From the NCBI GenBank assembly GCA_947095535.1, contig OX352772.1, forward strand, positions 276,158,336-276,222,335: a DNA stretch of 64,000 bases, read 5' to 3'. Made by a program: the position numbers and the translations under genes. The DNA comes from Poecilobothrus nobilitatus. Taxonomy: Eukaryota; Arthropoda; Insecta; Diptera; Dolichopodidae. The notes under the pieces are model-generated. The model made no database searches. It was not told the DNA's origin and saw nothing but the letters and a program-made list of their open reading frames with translations. Shown one piece after another: positions 24,830 to 38,527 of the stretch; the first letter of the stretch is position 1; every line of letters starts with the position of its first letter.

Positions 24830-27800
24830 GTAGCTTTTTTTAGAGCTAGAAGTAAAAGAATATTTCGAGATAAGTAAAATTAGTTTTCGATAACATACAT
24901 AATAAGAAGTGATAGAGTAAAGGTTTATAATATAATGATTTCACATGATTTTCATAGCTTAATAGACTGATTTTTCTTTCGATTAATAATATTGTTTCTA
25001 AAAATTAGAAATAATTGTAGAAATATATACTTCTGTTTGAGCTTCTAATTAGTATTAATTCCTGTCATCTCGTTTCCTCCGTTTTCTAGTGTTATCTGCT
25101 AGGCTTAGAAGTATTGCAGTTCTTTTAAATGTATTTTGTAAATTTTAAGTTTTATATAAAGTAGTTTAATTATAAAGAGTTCAGAATTTTATTCTTTTGT
25201 GGATTCAAATATCTTCAAAATATATTTAACAATTTAATTTAAATTTAACTATTGTATGTTTTGTTAAACTGAGTTCATTTCTATTTACATGTTATTTGTT
25301 TAATTTATTTTAATTGAATTTTCTTTTTAAACTTATTTATTTTTATTTTTACTACAATTCACTTATTCTTATTTTGTTTTTTTAATATCATTTCAGGTTA
25401 GTTTACTTTAAACTGCAATTATATATCCTTAAGAATTTGACGAGTAAGTAAATGCAACACAATCATAAAAATTTGAGGCGAGTTATTTTTAAATTTAAAA
25501 TCAATATGATTTCATTATTAATAAATTCAAATGTTTTTTATTTTATATTTATTTATTATATAGGATATTTCTTTTCGTCGATTTCTTTTTCATCATGACA
25601 TTTTTCTTTTACGATCCAAGAACTTTTTATTTTCTTTTAAATAGTATTTTAACAATTTTGAACAAATAATGCAATTTTTAAACATCCGGTTTCGAAGTTC
25701 GAACAATTTAAACAGTTAAACAATTAGTCTAGTCTCCGTTCTGCAGTATTTTGAGAATCTTTTTGATCAGTTATTGATAAATAGCTTTAGTTTAGTGGTG
25801 TAGTCGCCATTTTTAAAGTTTATCAATAATAGATATTAGATACATACATATAATTATGCTCTTCTATATCCTAATTTATTAGAGAAATCTTTTCAATAAA
25901 ATTTTTTTCTTTTTAATATTATATTACAACTTTTATTCATAATCAGACATCGTACATCGTACATATTACAAATTTTCATCATTTAATAAAAGCTGATATT
26001 TTATATTTTATAATGATGTTGATATATTTTATAAAATATTGTTATATGATGTATATTGTATATAACTATGTTGAATGTTGCTGATGTTACTATTACTACT
26101 TTTGAATATTAAATTTTTGTTGCACATTTGATTTTTTTGGTTTTGCAACAAATATTAGATGATATAATTTTCGTTTTTTCAAAGCTTTTTCATAATGCAA
26201 TGTATAGTCATTTTGATTATCTCATGCTTATCATCATCATCATTATCATCATCATTAGTAAAAAAAGAAAGCAAAAGGAACAGCAGTTTTAATAAATATA
26301 AATATAAAAACAAAAAGAAAATATGATATATATATACCAACAGTTCAAAAATACAATAAAAGCAAAAAGAAACAATCATTTTTTTTTTTTAAACCAACAA
26401 AGTACAAAGCGAAAATTGAAAATACAATTTTCATATATAGAATATAGATAATGATTACAGCAACAGCAGTACATGCTGCTAAGTCAACATACTAACGATA
26501 TTTTTTATGAAAATCCTTAGTCAACATTTTAAATTTGAATTAAGAATGTAATTTTTTTTTAAATAATCTATGTACATGAATTTGTATAATATAATATTTC
26601 TATGCATATACAAAAAAAAAAAATTTTCCTAAATTTGTTGCAATTAAATCTTGAAGCTGATATTAGCATCTCATATTTATATATTGTTATTCAGTGGAAT
26701 ACATACGTTGTGGTAACTACTAAAGTATAGCACGTTTTTTCAAAATTTGCTTAAATAATTTTAGTAAATAAATCATAGCTTAGTAATCACAACAGTGCTT
26801 CTGTTAAAAATTCAAAAATTTTAACTGAAACCGGTGCAATTTCGAACAACTTTCTAAAGTTGAAATCCATATGTATTTACAGGTTTTAAAACGACTTGTT
26901 CAAGCTTATGATAGAAATATAAAGAGAAATTATTTACCATTAATCGGGATTATTAAGTCAATTTTATTACCAGACGTTTTTTATGATTACCATTATGCTG
27001 AACCATTACCTTTATGCTGAACATATTCTGTTTTAACAAATCTCTTCATTCTCAAAAAAGTAGCCTAGTTTTAAGTGGGAATGTTTGATTTCGATCAATT
27101 TCTACAGATATTTAATTTTTTTTTTTTAATAATTTCGAATAATATTAATCCTGTGTTACGAAATTTTAAAGATTTTGAAAATTTTTATTTGATGCTAGAT
27201 TTAAAGTCGCCATAATTAACAATAATACTTTTATATAAAACTTAAAATTGAACACAGCATAATATTCTCGATTTTAACACATGTGGCACTCTACCATTCT
27301 GAAAAGCAGCGACAATATTATGATGTTGATTCATCTTGTGTTGCTTATATTATTTGTCGGTAGGGACTTGATTAGATATTTTTGTTATAACAATATTTTT
27401 TATTCTACTTTGCACATAAAGATGAGATTCTATGTTTTTTTATTTTCTTTTAGGATGGGCACCAGTCTTAATTCTGTCTAGATTCTGTATTTTGATAATT
27501 TAGACAACAGTATATTTCGAATTTTATTGATAATATGTACATATGTTGATTTAAAGAATAAAATACATAAAGAAAAATCAAAGGATGTTAAAATTCTTTA
27601 GTGAATTTACATTTAAGTTGGCTTCTTTGTTTACTTTTTCTCTATTTTTTTTTTAATTTTCTCATTTTTGCTTTTTTTTTTTTTTGTAAAGGACTTTATA
27701 CATTACTCCGTCTTTTTGTTGTTTTTTACATTGTAAAAAAAAAACTAAAAGGGCAAATGAACTTTTGAATGTTAGAAAAAGTAGTAAAAGCAGTTCTCTT

Positions 27801-29680
27801 AACCATATTTCATATAAGAGTATAAAATTTCATAAAGAGTATCGTTTAAAACAAAAAAAAGGAAAACAACTGAATAGGAAGAGTATAAAAAAAATTCTGT
27901 TTACCAAGGCAAAAACCAAATAATTTTTGGCTTTTTTTTTGTATTAAATGAAAATTTAAAGAAACTTGAAATTTCATCCTTTGAAGTTTATTTATTTTAT
28001 TGAAGGGACATTTTTAGTTATAATTTGTGTGAAAATAATTGTTTAATGCTAGAAATTAGTTGTTCTTTCGTTCATTCATTTAATTCATAAAATTGTCATA
28101 CTTGATAATATAGTATAACTAGTCGAAAACAAGGAAAATTAAATTAGGCTCCCAATTTCTGTGGTACATAAAATGTATTTCGTTCTTCAAAGACAATGAA
28201 AGGACTGAGGAAATAATTTTTGTGCAGGGTCTGTTTTCCATAGATTGATCTACAATGTTTAGGTTGATTGACTTAAATGGTTGGTTGACGCTACCTTTTA
28301 ACTACTTTTAATGTAAATTCCATATATGGAATTAAAAAATTAAGATCAAATCAATAAAAATTAATTGCATATCTTAAGGAGCAATATTTTTAAAATATTT
28401 TCTATTAAAATACATACTATGAAAAAGTATTTAGAAATTTTGTAAATTAATTCTATTGAGGCTACGTTTATTATGTTGTTAAATGTTTAAAATTATAATA
28501 AAGTTTTTTTTTTAAAATGTTTTGTTCATAGAAAAATTAAATCCTTAAACAATAAAGAAAAATTCCTTAAGTTTTAAAAAAATGAAAAATTGTTTTTAAC
28601 TAAAAGTAATTTAAAAAATAAAATAAATAAAGGAAACATTGTCTATTTGTCTAATTTCTTTTAAAGATAATGAGTGGTTAGCTTTAAAAATTGAAATTCA
28701 CTTTTGCATTTCCTTCTTTTTTCTTAGTTAAATTGTTTGTTTTTTCTTTTATATTAATAAACGTTGAAGATTTTTGCACTACTGATTAAAATTTCTTTAT
28801 GGAATTGCTAAAAAATAAAATTAGCATCAGAAACTAAGACAATAAATCGTTGGAATTGTTGAAATAACAATCTGATTTTCGTTTTTCATTAATTAAGTCT
28901 AGATTTTAGTTTTTCAAGGACTTTTTGTTCTAAATGCCATGAGAGAAAATTTTTACTTACATATTTCTATTTAATATTTAGCATTATATATTTACCAGAT
29001 ATTTGAATTGTTTTAAACCAGTTGCACCAGTATTCAAACGTTATTTATTTACCTATAAGATTACTTACATTATTTAATGTTAACAGCAAAATTTTTCGAT
29101 GTGTACTATAAAATTTTATTATGGAATATGGAAGAATCCTTTTTGGTAACAATAATTTATATAAAATCCATTTTATTTTGTTCTAAACTTTCGAATTAAA
29201 TTTACTATTTCTTTTTTAACTTTACAGACAATTTATTTGTTTTGTTTCAATAATTTGATTTCAAAAAATGTTTGGTTCTAAAGAAAGATTCTTTGGTTCC
29301 TAGCGTCCATAAAAGATTATTTTAATGGGAACAAGGTTTCTAAATATAGTTTACATTAATATTATTTTTGTCCTTTTATTCAAAACAAAAATATTTTCAG
29401 TTTTAAAACTATTTTAATCAACATCATTTACTCTTTAATATTAACTAAAATTGTTTTTCTTACAAATAATTTAACATTTATTACTTAATTTATAGTCATC
29501 CAATTTTGAATTTCATTCTTTTAGAACTTAGAGTTTCCATCTATGATTTTTTTTTTTTCTAATTTTTGAATAAATGCCAATAAAATCAATGAATTAGAAA
29601 AATTTTCTGTTAGAATTTTTCTTAAAAGGATAACTTTGTTACCTTAATTTGTTATTTTTAATTGTTATCTTTAATGTAAA
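24830..29680. other. AT-rich non-coding stretch, no gene seen
   Basis: Frames of up to about 66 codons (26179-26379 minus, 27281-27481 plus) are chance; the first contains an Asp run that comes from the ATC microsatellite at about 26229-26256. No element boundary or RNA gene was recognised. Confidence 0.6.
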
Positions 29681-29729
29681 GACTATCGACGACATATTTT
29701 TGTCCACAGAAAAAACGATATATCTTTTT

Positions 29730-29855
29730 ACTTTAAGTGCATATTTTTTACTTAAAGTGAAGAAATTTTTACTTTAATTGAAGACATTTTTGCTTTAAGT
29801 GAAGGCATTTTTATTTTAAGTGTAGGCATTTTTATTTTATGTGATGGCATTTTTA
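29730..29855. repeat. 21-bp minisatellite, about six units
   Basis: Units close to ACTTTAAGTGAAGGCATTTTT start at 29730, 29750, 29771, 29792, 29813 and 29834, so the period is 21 (first step 20). The half-site ACTTTAAGT is nearly palindromic. A single reversed unit, 'aaaaatgtcttcact', lies at 30044-30058. No coding frame is involved. Confidence 0.85.
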
Positions 29856-30064
29856 CAATAAAAAAACTTTGGGTTCAATCTTAATTTAAATGTGTTTTAT
29901 TTCAATTTTAAAGTTCTATTTTCTAGAAAAAACACCCGTTATCAGATCCTAATAGCCATGTATTACATAAATTATATATATGTACATATTTTAAATATTT
30001 ATATAACACAAGTAAACTGAAGTAAAGATTTTTCATTTAAAATAAAAATGTCTTCACTCAAAAC

Positions 30065-33000
30065 TTTGCAAATAAGTACCATTATATTTTTTTCTTAATA
30101 TCATAAAGTCAAAGAAAAATCAAAAGTCAAAATTTTTTTTTAAAAGCATTTATAATACACAATTTTCATACTAATTCTTCAGATTTAATTGTCTTTGAGT
30201 GTAAATATCTAAAAATAAAAAATCTAATAAAGCCTAATATTTATAAAGAGAATAAAAATAAAAATATTATAAGTGTTTAATTATCGATTTTTTTAAAGAG
30301 TTTAATAAAAAAAAATAAAATAATTTTTATTAGATTTAATCAAAAATAGTAAAAAACAAAACATTTATTAAATTTATAATAAAAAAAAAAACTAAAGAAC
30401 TTTTACACCTGTAAAAAAAAATTTTTTTTTTTTCTGTGTCAAAACAAATTTACTTATTTTTATAAATATTTATACCGTTACTAGGTATATCTGTTCTATT
30501 TTGCAAAAAAGAAAAACAAGAAAAACACATTTTACATTTAAACTGCAAAAAAAAAATTAAATTCTTGTAAATTTTTATATACATACATGCCAAACACTCA
30601 CACACATGTCACGTAAATTGTATGTAGAAATATTCTCAAAATTCTTAAGTTTTCTTTTAAGATAATGGACTATCGTTGCAAAAAAAAATAAGAAGAAAAG
30701 ATAAAATCTGTAACCATTGGAGAAATCTAAATTTTTCTTTTTTATAAATTAGAATAAAAATTTAGTTAATCTAGTCAGTTATAAGCAGCAAACCAAGTTA
30801 TTATTTTGTCTCAATTTTTTTTCAGTTTTTATCTGTCTTTCCTCTATGTGACGTCAAAATTTGAAAAATTTAACACGCATTAAATTGTTGCTGTCATATT
30901 TTCTATACCTTCATAATCAGGTATACGAACAGTGTTGAAAAACAAAAAGATATCTTCACCGTAAATGCCGAACGTTGACTAGGGGCAGAAGAGTAGCTCT
31001 GGATAGCCATGTATTCAACGATTTCAGCGATCTAATTATTAAGCTACCTGCAGAAATGGTAAGGTTCATGGAAACCGCGAAATGGATATAAAATTAAATC
31101 TAATACAGACTTAATATAAAACTTGTGGTAACGGAAGTGGTAACAATACTTTGCAAACTTTGCATACTTTTGCATACTTTGCAACCATACTTTGATTGAA
31201 TTGAATGAACATATCTTGAGTAAAATTTCATCTACCCTTAGTATAAATAACAAAAACAATTATGATGATTTTTCTAAGATTTTAGTAGTAATCACTTCCA
31301 ATAGAGTTCGTTATATTTTTTTCTGAAAACGTAAATTAAAAGAAAAAACGTTACAAAAGAAAAATGAATTTCTCGAACTACTTTAAAAGCTCTAAAAGAG
31401 GTGAAAAAAAATCGATACATATTTCTGAAATATTTCGGTTACATGTGCCACCTACGTTCTAAATTAAAAAAAAAACTATGTCAGACCTTTTTTGGTTTTT
31501 ATTTTTGTTTTTGATCTTTTTTTTTAATCTTGTACAAAAAAAAAGAAATAAAATAACCAAGCGTAGTTTTCCTTTTCTTGCAATAAGTACACAAGTGCTA
31601 ATTTTCATTAAAATTTAAATTTTGAAAAAGGTTTTTTGTTTGTGTATATATGCATTATGAATTGCATTTTACAAATGTTACCTACAATATTTTAATACAA
31701 TTTAACACCTTAATGAAGTTAGACAGCATAAATGAAATTAAAAAAGAAAAAAAATAAAAATTAAAAATTATGGAAAAATGTTTTTAATAAATTAAATGAA
31801 GTAAATGCATTTAATGCACATTTTCAAAAAAAATTATTCCAAATTTCTTATCAGTTTCATTCTGTCCGTGGTGTTCCGCCTGTTTACAAAATTGTAAGTC
31901 AATCACAAAATTATACACTTTCAATTTCTCCGCAACGTTTTTTAGGTAGAATTCGAAATGTTGAGAAAAAAAGAGAATTTTCAAAATTATCATTAGAAGT
32001 TGCTTCAATAAATTTTTTTGTACAACGTCCTATTTAAAATTGCTATAAAAATTGTATACAATTGTACATAAAATTGTAACAAAATTGTTGGTACAAGTTA
32101 GGGTATTGTAAACTGTTTGTATGTCTGTTGTACAATGTACGGCTTTAAAAACGTAGGTTTTCATTCTGACTTGTTTACATATTATCAATTATGATATGAT
32201 TAATTTTTTCTCCATCTTGTTTAAACTTCACTAAACTTAAACTAAAATTCTAAATTTAAACTTTGGCGTAGTACTATTCTAATTGGTCTCCTCATATCTG
32301 CGTGTTTCTTTATTTCTTGCCTCAACTAACATCTTTTTCAAATGTTTTCAAAATATAAAACTACGAATCCTCGATATATAAGCTGGTATTAAGGTTAGGT
32401 TTTAATTTAAAAAGAAATTCCGGACTATTATTAATAGTCTCGAAACTTATTGATAATGATTTTCATTATTGTATACCTGTATTCAAATATTTTTAACTTC
32501 ATTAATAAGTTTCAGTTTTTAAATTCGGCAAATGCTAAATTCTCTTAATAAAAATAATTAATTTTAAAGTTTATTTTAATTTCAACGATTTTAAAGAATA
32601 GTCAAACAATATAATATCAATTTAAAGAATCGTAAAATTAAATACAAAAAATTTCAATTCATATTTATATATCACACAATGCAACTACTATTATTATTTC
32701 TGAATAAAATGTATAAGATGAGTTGACCCTTTGCCGGCGCGGCGGCTTATTAAATACAATCTGGATAAATAATAAACTTAAACATTGACATCAGCATTAA
32801 GTTTATTTAGATTCAGTTTAAAAGGATTAAACTTTTTAACGGTCCATAACAAAATTGAAAAACATAAAGATGAAAATAACATAATTTGGAAATGTACATA
32901 TTTATGCAAAAATTTGTATACAAAAACAAATTAGGATTTTAGTTTAATGTTCATTCAAATGCTACTTCATTTATAATTTTTTTCATTCATTTTTTAGTTC

Positions 33001-34635
33001 AGTTGTTGAATTGTATTTCTTGAAAAAATAATGATAATGCTGTGTTCTGAATGCTCTAATTTTCATCGCTTATGCAGTTATCATTCTTGAAAAATTTGAT
33101 ACTCTTAATTTTGAATTTGAAAAAAATGCTCTTAATGTACCCAAAAATACAAGTGTTATGAATATTAATTTTAATAAGGTTTTTGAAAATGACTTTTTGT
33201 GAAATAAAAACTCTACTATTACCACAACAAAAGAAGGATTGGCACCATGTTGTGACTGTCAAAAAATAATATTTTTTTTATTACTTTAATTTAAAACTAA
33301 TTCTTTTGTTGAAAATTTATTATTGATTCTTTATATTATTGTGCAAATAAAACACCTATGGCGAAGTTAGGGTAAGCGGCATTTTAAAATTAATTTTGGA
33401 TTGAAAAATCGATTTATTTTTTTAATTTTTTTTTTTTTTTTAGTTTTTACTATCTGTTTTTTTATTTTCTTTGTTTTTTGTAACTTTTTTAGTTAAAAGT
33501 TAAGTTAATAAGATGGACCTGATGATTCGCTTGAGAAAACTAAATTGAAAATTGATTTTTAAACTTAAAAAATCACAAAACCAATAGGTATTTTATAATT
33601 AAAATTTTCTAACAAAAAAATAACGTTACTGAATCGATTATATCGTTTTTGTACATATTCTTCTTTATACACATTTTAATGTAATTTTTGATGACTTTTG
33701 ACTTTTGATGATTTTGATAATTTTTGATTGATAGAATTTCTTCCGCAAAACTAAACCTAATTTAAGTAAAACCGCAACTTTAGTTTTCTAAAACAAAAAA
33801 AAAAAACGATCTGTGGCGTCTATTTATGTTTTTCCTAGATAATACAAAAATGTAACAATATTACTAAAAACCAAAGAGGGATTTCGGTATAATAGGAAAG
33901 GGTGAGTTAAGTAAAGATATGCATGGTTCAAATTCGAGACATGAAAGAAATAAAATTATGTGACTTTTTGGCGATCACTTCGATTAAATTTATTACGCAA
34001 ATGTCATTATTTTAAACTCTATAGTAAGAAAGTTGTTAAATTTAGCTATAGTAAGAAAGTTGTTAAATTTATAATATCAGTTCGCTGTGAGTTTATCACT
34101 AAAATTTTTTAAAGGATTCAAAAGTGTTCTAATTTAAAATAAATTCAATATTCAAGAAAAAAAAAAAAAACAATGGGCAAATAAAATATTAAACTATTTG
34201 ATTAAAAACAAAATAATAATTAAAAACCGTGGGTATATCAACAAAAACAAAACAAAAAAACGCAAATTCTTACGATAATATTTTTAAGGTGATTGAAACT
34301 TACCTTTACAAAATTTCTATACACTTTTCAAAATGTAACAATGGAATTTTAACCATGAATATGTTATAAAAAAAATTAATTTTGAGAAACAAACTTTTAA
34401 GTTACTCCACCTAATTCCAATCAATTGGAAGTTCCAATCAAAGTTTGAAAAATTCATATTTCTAATGTTTTAATATCTAAGTTTTACTTAATATTTTTTC
34501 AATTTAAAAACGTCAAAGGACAGGATAAATAAAAATAATTTATAAGTAGAGTAATCGATAATTTATTCCTATTTGAAGAATAACTATGGATTACTATGTT
34601 AAAATAATATGGATTACTAGTTCTGAAGAAACCTT
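30065..34635. other. AT-rich non-coding stretch, no gene seen
   Basis: Frames of 60-71 codons near 31044-31259, 31811-32008 and 33056-33262 (all minus) show no domain. A GC-rich spot 'gccggcgcggcggc' at 32733-32746 and the duplication at 34021 are the only marked structures. Confidence 0.6.
34021..34074. repeat. 27-bp tandem duplication
   Basis: 'atagtaagaaagttgttaaa' followed by 'ttta' occurs at 34021 and again at 34048 without change, so the duplication looks recent. Confidence 0.9.
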
Positions 34636-35043
34636 GGACTTAGGGATACCATATTGTTTTTTGAAGAAAGAGTACAAAAGGGGGTTCCCTAGTTCTTAAA
34701 ATGCAAAGCTCATCAGAAAACAACCACTTTATTTTTAAAAACTGGGAAAAAAAAATAAATATTTCAAACCCATAAAATAATTTCAGAACGTATAACAAAA
34801 TTAAAATATTTATTTATTCAAACAAAAAATTATAATATAAAATAAATTATTATAAAATATCTCATTGTCAATTAAAACAAACAAAACAAACAAAACATAA
34901 ATATGAATTACTATAAGAAAATTAAAATATGTACTTATTCCATTCATACATAACAAACAAAACATTAATACACCTTTTTCAGTAATATTAAAATTACTTG
35001 TTTTTAAATATTATTATAAAATAAAATTATATTTTATGATTAA

Positions 35044-36988
35044 TCACAATACAGGTTTGTACTTTTCGCTACTTCGCACAGCAGCTAATATATCTTTGTT
35101 GGTAAGACAATAATCATAAAATTCATCACATGTTAAGTTTTTATAATTAAATAAAATCATAATTAAATTTTTAACTGATTCTGGTAACACTTTATTTCTA
35201 TCGTTAGTTCATTGCGCATTCATTAAACTAAAATCTCTTTGGGCAACAGCATTATTTGCTGGTATAGCGTAAAAAAAACTACAAATTTTTAAAAATTCTG
35301 AGGATGTGCTGTTCTGCATCTTCTACATTTGAAATATTTTATCCATTTTCAATCCAATAACAAATTCGAAAATTCTGTATTATATACCATGTCTTTTAAA
35401 AAATCTTTTAAATTAATACTTTGGTCAAATAATAAACAGTCGTCGATTACTAATTCAGTCAAACAGTCGTTTTCTTTTAGATATAGATCATGTTCCAAGA
35501 TGGTTCCATGTTTAACCTTATCCATTTAAATATTTTAAATTGCTCAAAGGGCTCTTCCATTTAGTTAAATATGATATAATACCGCGTTCGTAAACATTTA
35601 AAAATTCATATTTTATTGTTCTACTTCTAGTGTTTTCTTCATTATTCCTTATTATTTCTTTAACTTTTAATGGTAAGAATTCATTTATTTTTCTTTCAAT
35701 TAATATTTTTGCAATCTCACTTAAAATTAAGCTTATTTCCAACAAAGAATTTTTGTCTCTTTTCATTGCCTCCATTGTGCTATGAAAAATTGACATTAAA
35801 AAATGAGCGAACCATAAGTAGCTCTCATTCAATGAATTTTCAAAAAAGTTTTGAAGACATAATGGAGGCTGTTCTTCTGATAGAAAAAAAAGATCGTAAC
35901 GCAGGAAACATTCGAAGTAGCCTGTTAATTACCGGAAATAAAGATAGCCACCTTGTCTTAGTATGAAATAAAAGTTTTCTGTACTCAATTTCAACAAACG
36001 TGCAGAATTCTCTGAATGCTTCTGTTCGGTACAAATAGAAAAAAAGTTGTAGATTTTCAAGACAATCGATTCAACATCCAATATTAAACCGTCGAGAGCG
36101 CAATAAATGCGCTACGCATCCAATTCCAATCAGCTGTTTTTTTCAATGTTTTTTAAATCTTCGGTAAACATTGTTTGAACCTCAACGATCCACTCCACCG
36201 AAATTTGTGTTACAGTTATCACCTGCATACGCTATACATTTATTTATTAAATTTGAATGCTCCAACATATTCATTAATAAATCGCATATCGTCTCTGACT
36301 TCTCATCAGTCACGGATTTAAAGTCGAATAAACAATGCGTAGTTCCGAATTCTTTAGAGAAATCGGGAAAATTTTGATGGCGCCGTGGTTTGATCCATTT
36401 GTACAAACTCCAACATATTTAATTGTACCTTCGCTTGCCTTTTGCAACGTATTTTCTAATGACTTTGGTGCTAAAACCATATTGACGATAGCTTCTCTTT
36501 TTGTTCTTGCTGACGAATACTTTGTGGCTTCTTCTGAGTCTGAAAATATGCGTCCTATATAATTTTGTAGAACAATCACACGATTTGTAACTTTGGCGAT
36601 GTTTTACGGTATGAAATGCCATCATTGCTTCGCCGGCTAGAATTTTCTCTTCTAGTTTGATTTTTTGCTGAACAAAATAAACATTCAAATCTTTTGAGGT
36701 ACTGATAGATTGGATGCTTGATTTATACTTTGTGGATTTCAAATGCTGGTCCAAATCTGCTTTTTCCTTGTTGCTAATCGAAACCGTTTTGTTGCAAGCT
36801 TCACAAGTGTCTTCAAAATCAGTTTTAGTTTTTTTGAACATTGGATATTTTATTTCGAGATCCTTGCTACTTGTTCTAAAATTATTTATTAAATTTTTTG
36901 CATTCTTAAAAATGAAAATTACATTTTGTTCTAGAAAAGTGTTAATATCAATTTTATGTACCTTTTAGATATCTAAATCATTTAGCAT
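35044..36988 (-). pseudogene. hAT-superfamily transposase, broken
   Basis: Read from high to low coordinates in several frames. A possible start lies at 36988, but a stop follows within eight codons. A BED-like zinc finger comes next at 36805-36725 (CEAC...H), with Tyr where the last His is expected. Then follow TKREAIVNMVLAPKSLE, CTNGSNHGAIKIFPI, AGDNCNTNFGGVDR, EFCTFVEIEYRKLLFHTKTRW, SLFPVINRLL and WFAHFLMSIFHSTM. The C-terminal dimerisation part reads IPANNAVAQRDFSLMNAQ, then a TGA at 35211-35209 in place of Trp, then TNDRNKVLPE, ending at 35044. The usual 'STDASNHG' carries Asn for the Asp, so an expected catalytic residue is lost. At least four frameshifts separate the pieces. Such enzymes cut and paste DNA; this one cannot. 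The order matches the KIAA1586-like hAT group. A possible 3' terminus 'agggataccatattg' lies at 34641. Confidence 0.88.
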
Positions 36989-36989
36989 T

Positions 36990-38245
36990 ATTTTACTAGA
37001 ATCGCCTCTGATTCAAAGAATATAACCTATGAGTATAAAAATATAAATAAAACATTTAAAATATGCATAAAACAGGAACTAAATCAAAGAAAGTGTGAAC
37101 TCTTTTTTCTACCACTTGGTTCGAATTTATAAGAAATGAATTGAAAGTGGAAAAATTTTAAATCAAAGTAAAATAAAAAGAAAAATTTTCTTTTTTAACA
37201 GAATTTATTTTGTTTTTATTTTATTTTAATTTTTTTCTAAGAAAAATATAATTTATATCTAAGTATATTTGTGTACATATAAACTTAAGAGAGAATCTAC
37301 TTTTTTCAATTTATTTACAACGTTTTAAGTAAAAATATTCTTAAAAGCATTTTCTTTTTATTTTTCATTTTCTTTATTATTATTTTACCTAATAGATTAT
37401 CCTTTTTGTTATTATTATTTTATTTTTATTATATATATATGTACTTTGTACATAATATAATATAATGTACATATTATATAATATATAACATACCAATATG
37501 TAGTTGTTTTATGGATTTAAGGATAGGTATTATACAGTACCACACATGATTTCTTTTGTCTTTTTTATTTTTTTTTATTGGTTTAAAATCCGATTTATTG
37601 TTGTTTTTATTACTTAAATATCCCATGTAAAAATGAAGTACCATTATCCTTTAAAAAGGAAATATTTTTTAAAGAAAAAAAAAAATAAATCAAAATAAAA
37701 TCCCAGAAAATAAAAAAATAAACTTACACTTGTCAGCATAATTTTATATGCATTTAGAAAATATATATTTATAATTGTTTTTCTCTTATGTATTTATAGC
37801 CGCATACCTTGTTAGACTTGGGATACGTAACACTAAAATTTTGTTATCAATTAAAGATCGAACTTTAGAACTTTTAATTCTGTTTTGGCATAAAAAGGTA
37901 TTTAACATGGTTATTCATGGTTATTTTTTATATCCAATGAAACTTTAAAACACCATGGCTTGAACCTAAATTCTATGACACCATTATACGAGTATTAAAT
38001 TTATGCTCTAATCTCTTATTTTACAGTTTAAATTTTGTTTTTTAATTTCAATAGATATTTGTTTAAACTAAAACTAGTAGAATTATAATTAATTTAAAAC
38101 TCCAGTTTAAATTAAACAAAGAAATCGTTTAAACCATTTGCTCGCTCAAGGCAAAATATTAAAATATTAATGTTGACATAAAAGTATTGATATTGATAAT
38201 AATTTATTTTAAAGTGTTGTCAAGCTCGGATTATTTAAATAGTAC
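36990..38245. other. AT-rich non-coding stretch, no gene seen
   Basis: No matching terminal inverted repeat for the hAT relic was found on this side. 'gtacataatataatataatg' near 37449 starts a nearly palindromic AT stretch. Otherwise A and T runs only. Confidence 0.55.
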
Positions 38246-38527
38246 ACTTTTACTTTGGATTTTAATGTTGAACTAATTTTAATTTTTCTCAATTTTAATT
38301 TTGACCTTAATCTTAATTTATACATACTTTAATTTATTTTAATTCAGGTTTTGATGTTGGTTAATTTTAAAATTGGTCTTAAGTCTAATTTTGATTTTAA
38401 TTACAATTTTAACTCTAATTTCATTTTAATTTTGATTTTAATTTTAATTTTAAACTGGATTTTAATTTCAATGTTATTTTGATTTTTGGTTTTATATTAA
38501 TTGTTTTTCAACAAAAATACAAATTTT
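38246..38527. repeat. Degenerate (TTTTAA)n-type low-complexity block
   Basis: The phrases 'attttaattttgattttaat' and 'aattttaactctaatttcat' alternate over about 250 bases with a loose 6-base rhythm. The block runs directly into the retrotransposon endonuclease fragment. Confidence 0.65.

Noticed and set aside
35329..36968. Several plus-strand frames of 66-98 codons
   Set aside because: They mirror the minus-strand hAT transposase relic and show no domain of their own.
37440..37500. AT palindromes such as GTACAT...ATGTAC
   Set aside because: Such palindromes arise easily in AT-rich DNA and nothing nearby supports an origin or terminus.
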